NCBI GenBank assembly: GCA_050084515.1
Contig: CM114273.1
Span: 558,001-622,000, forward strand
From: Blasia pusilla
Taxonomy: Eukaryota > Marchantiophyta > Marchantiopsida > Blasiales
Direction of reading: 5' to 3'
Length of the DNA stretch: 64,000 nt
Below the pieces are notes generated by a model that searched no databases, was not told where the DNA came from, and worked only from the letters and a program-made list of their open reading frames with translations. This document shows, piece after piece, positions 62,490 through 64,000 of the stretch; position 1 is the first letter of the stretch; each line of letters starts with the position of its first letter. The position numbers were made by a program, and so were the translations under genes.

Positions 62490-64000
62490 AATGATGCAAT
62501 TCTGAAACACCAAGCCTGTGCTTTGCCCAGATCGGTCCGACCTTGAGCGTCAATACGCTGGACTAAGCGTCAACGCGACCCGATCTCACGAGCAGCTAAC
62601 AACTTCAAAACAGAGCATCTGAGTTTCCAAAAACAAAGAGGACCGTTCCCAAAATTATGCAGTTGGCTCCAAAGAAGAGGATTCAAGAATTTTGGTGATC
62701 TGTAGCGGATTCCAATCCATAGGAATTGAATAGCAACGCAGTGACGTAAATAAAAGTGAAATCCGTAAAGAGCTGAAGCCTACAAAACCTCAACGGTGTT
62801 GGTGATCTACAGGGCACTGATTGAAGCTTCAGAGGAAAGCCCCACTCCTAATCCATTCTCTTGTCGGATGAGTACCTGTCACAAACCACGGGCAACGCAC
62901 GGGCATTCTCTCCGACGCTAACAGGCGATCGGATGACGCAATCCCCACCACGCCTCTCTACTGGCATAGACGATTGCTTCGTTGGATCCAAGGGCGGGAG
63001 TCAAAGTGTCCATGCAACAACAGTAGTATGGGGTCATGAATGTGGGTTCTGCGAGAGGAGGAGTCATTTCACTCCACGATCTATACAAAAGCGGAGCTTC
63101 CTAGGGATCGTGAAGTAGGATAGAGTGCGAGACAAATAGCATTGGGGTGTTTGATGCTTGGGTAAACGCCCTCACAACCTGCGCGCCAGGCCTCTTCCAC
63201 GACGATCTCAACGAAACCCGACGCTCGTGGGGAAGGATCTAGTTGTGCGGCCCAGTCTGGACGGATTCGACTCGAGGGAATGGAAAAAGCGTAGCAAGCC
63301 ACCTGCGAGGAGCACCCACATTCGGAAAAAAAGTCATGATACTACGAGTGGCCTCATAGCGAGCGGCAGCAATTCTCTCTTTCTCTCAAATTTGGCTGAA
63401 ATTCGCACCCGCGCAGAGATTTGGGTCGGATGGAAGGAGTTGTTCTGACAGAGGCCTCTTGATGAACAAGAGATGGATCGAGATTTGGTTCTCATAAGAA
63501 ATTTCCTCCAAGCTTCTACAAACAATTGAATCAAAGACTCCTCAAAAAATCTTTGCAAAAATCTTCAATTTGGGGATAGGGTCTCGGATTCCATCACCGA
63601 AATCCACAACCATAAGAATCAGGAATACACAGCCATAAGAATTTTACCTTGAAATTCCCTTCGCCGTTTTGTCACGATTTCACCACCTTGGGCAGAGTTT
63701 CACCACCTTCAATGCCTTTTCACCACCTCTTGTGTCACGTTGTTCAGATCCTCTGACGATAGTGTGAAGACCGCTCCAACTTAGAGAGAGCGCATATTTT
63801 ATGGGCCATTCTAAATTTCTCTACTCGTCTAGTGAGTTAATAGGTGTCATATTACGGCTCGTTAGTTCAAAATCGTGTGACAACTTTCCGATCAAATAAA
63901 ATCTTCGTGAAATAGGACCCCTTCAAATATAAGGTTGTCTATTCAAATAGAAGTCGTCTAGAATTTTTTACTCTTTCGTGAAATAACATCCCCTCCAAAT
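62490..64000. other. unassigned sequence at window end
   Basis: GC-balanced sequence with several 60-96 codon frames on both strands (for example 63158-63448 +) and no recognisable domain or splice structure. It may contain introns or 5' exons of the possible gene ending at 62361. Confidence 0.35.

Overview
The window looks like nuclear DNA of a land plant or a close streptophyte relative. Two intact host genes with plant-type introns (a delta(14)-sterol reductase in 13 exons and a uS8/S15a ribosomal protein in 3 exons plus a likely leader intron) sit among decayed transposons, long (GA)n/(CT)n tracts and AT-rich intergenic DNA. Introns of the host genes are short, about 100 to 950 bp, which fits a bryophyte or streptophyte alga better than a large-intron fern or gymnosperm; the species cannot be fixed from sequence alone.

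Layout. 0-3.2 kb: a partial LCM/TIGR00027-type SAM-dependent methyltransferase gene (+) and unassigned GC-rich sequence. 3.2-10.3 kb: AT-rich spacer, dispersed repeats, LTR-like repeats and a minus-strand Ty3/gypsy integrase tail fused to a degenerate PHD finger. 12.0-18.7 kb: a decayed Ty3/gypsy element (copy A) in the order Gag - protease - C5 cytosine DNA methyltransferase - reverse transcriptase - RNase H - integrase (truncated). 18.7-26.4 kb: repeats and spacer. 26.46-30.98 kb (minus): FACKEL-type sterol C-14 reductase. 31-36.3 kb: spacer with three local tandem duplications. 36.34-37.17 kb (minus): uS8/RPS15A with two telo-boxes upstream. 40.6-42.8 kb: hAT-like transposase remnant. 45.4-46.1 kb: a series of palindromic boxes. 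46.9-49.9 kb: a second DNMT-bearing gypsy element (copy B), truncated inside the methyltransferase. 53.2-61 kb (minus): an autonomous-type Helitron (Rep HUH domain plus PIF1-like helicase), damaged. 61.5-64 kb: a duplicated (CT)n-bearing segment and one possible exon of an unknown gene.

The most notable system is the retrotransposon-borne cytosine methyltransferase. Two diverged copies share the same junction of protease, linker and methyltransferase motif I, so the fusion predates both. Capture of C5 methyltransferases by retrotransposons has been reported for charophytes and dinoflagellates (de Mendoza and colleagues, 2018), so the principle is known; the family here, its conserved linker, its odd zinc knuckle and a possible association with a PHD-tailed integrase deserve a second look. 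In copy A the inactivating stops are mostly TAG where CAG (Gln) is expected, the footprint expected from deamination of methylated CHG sites.
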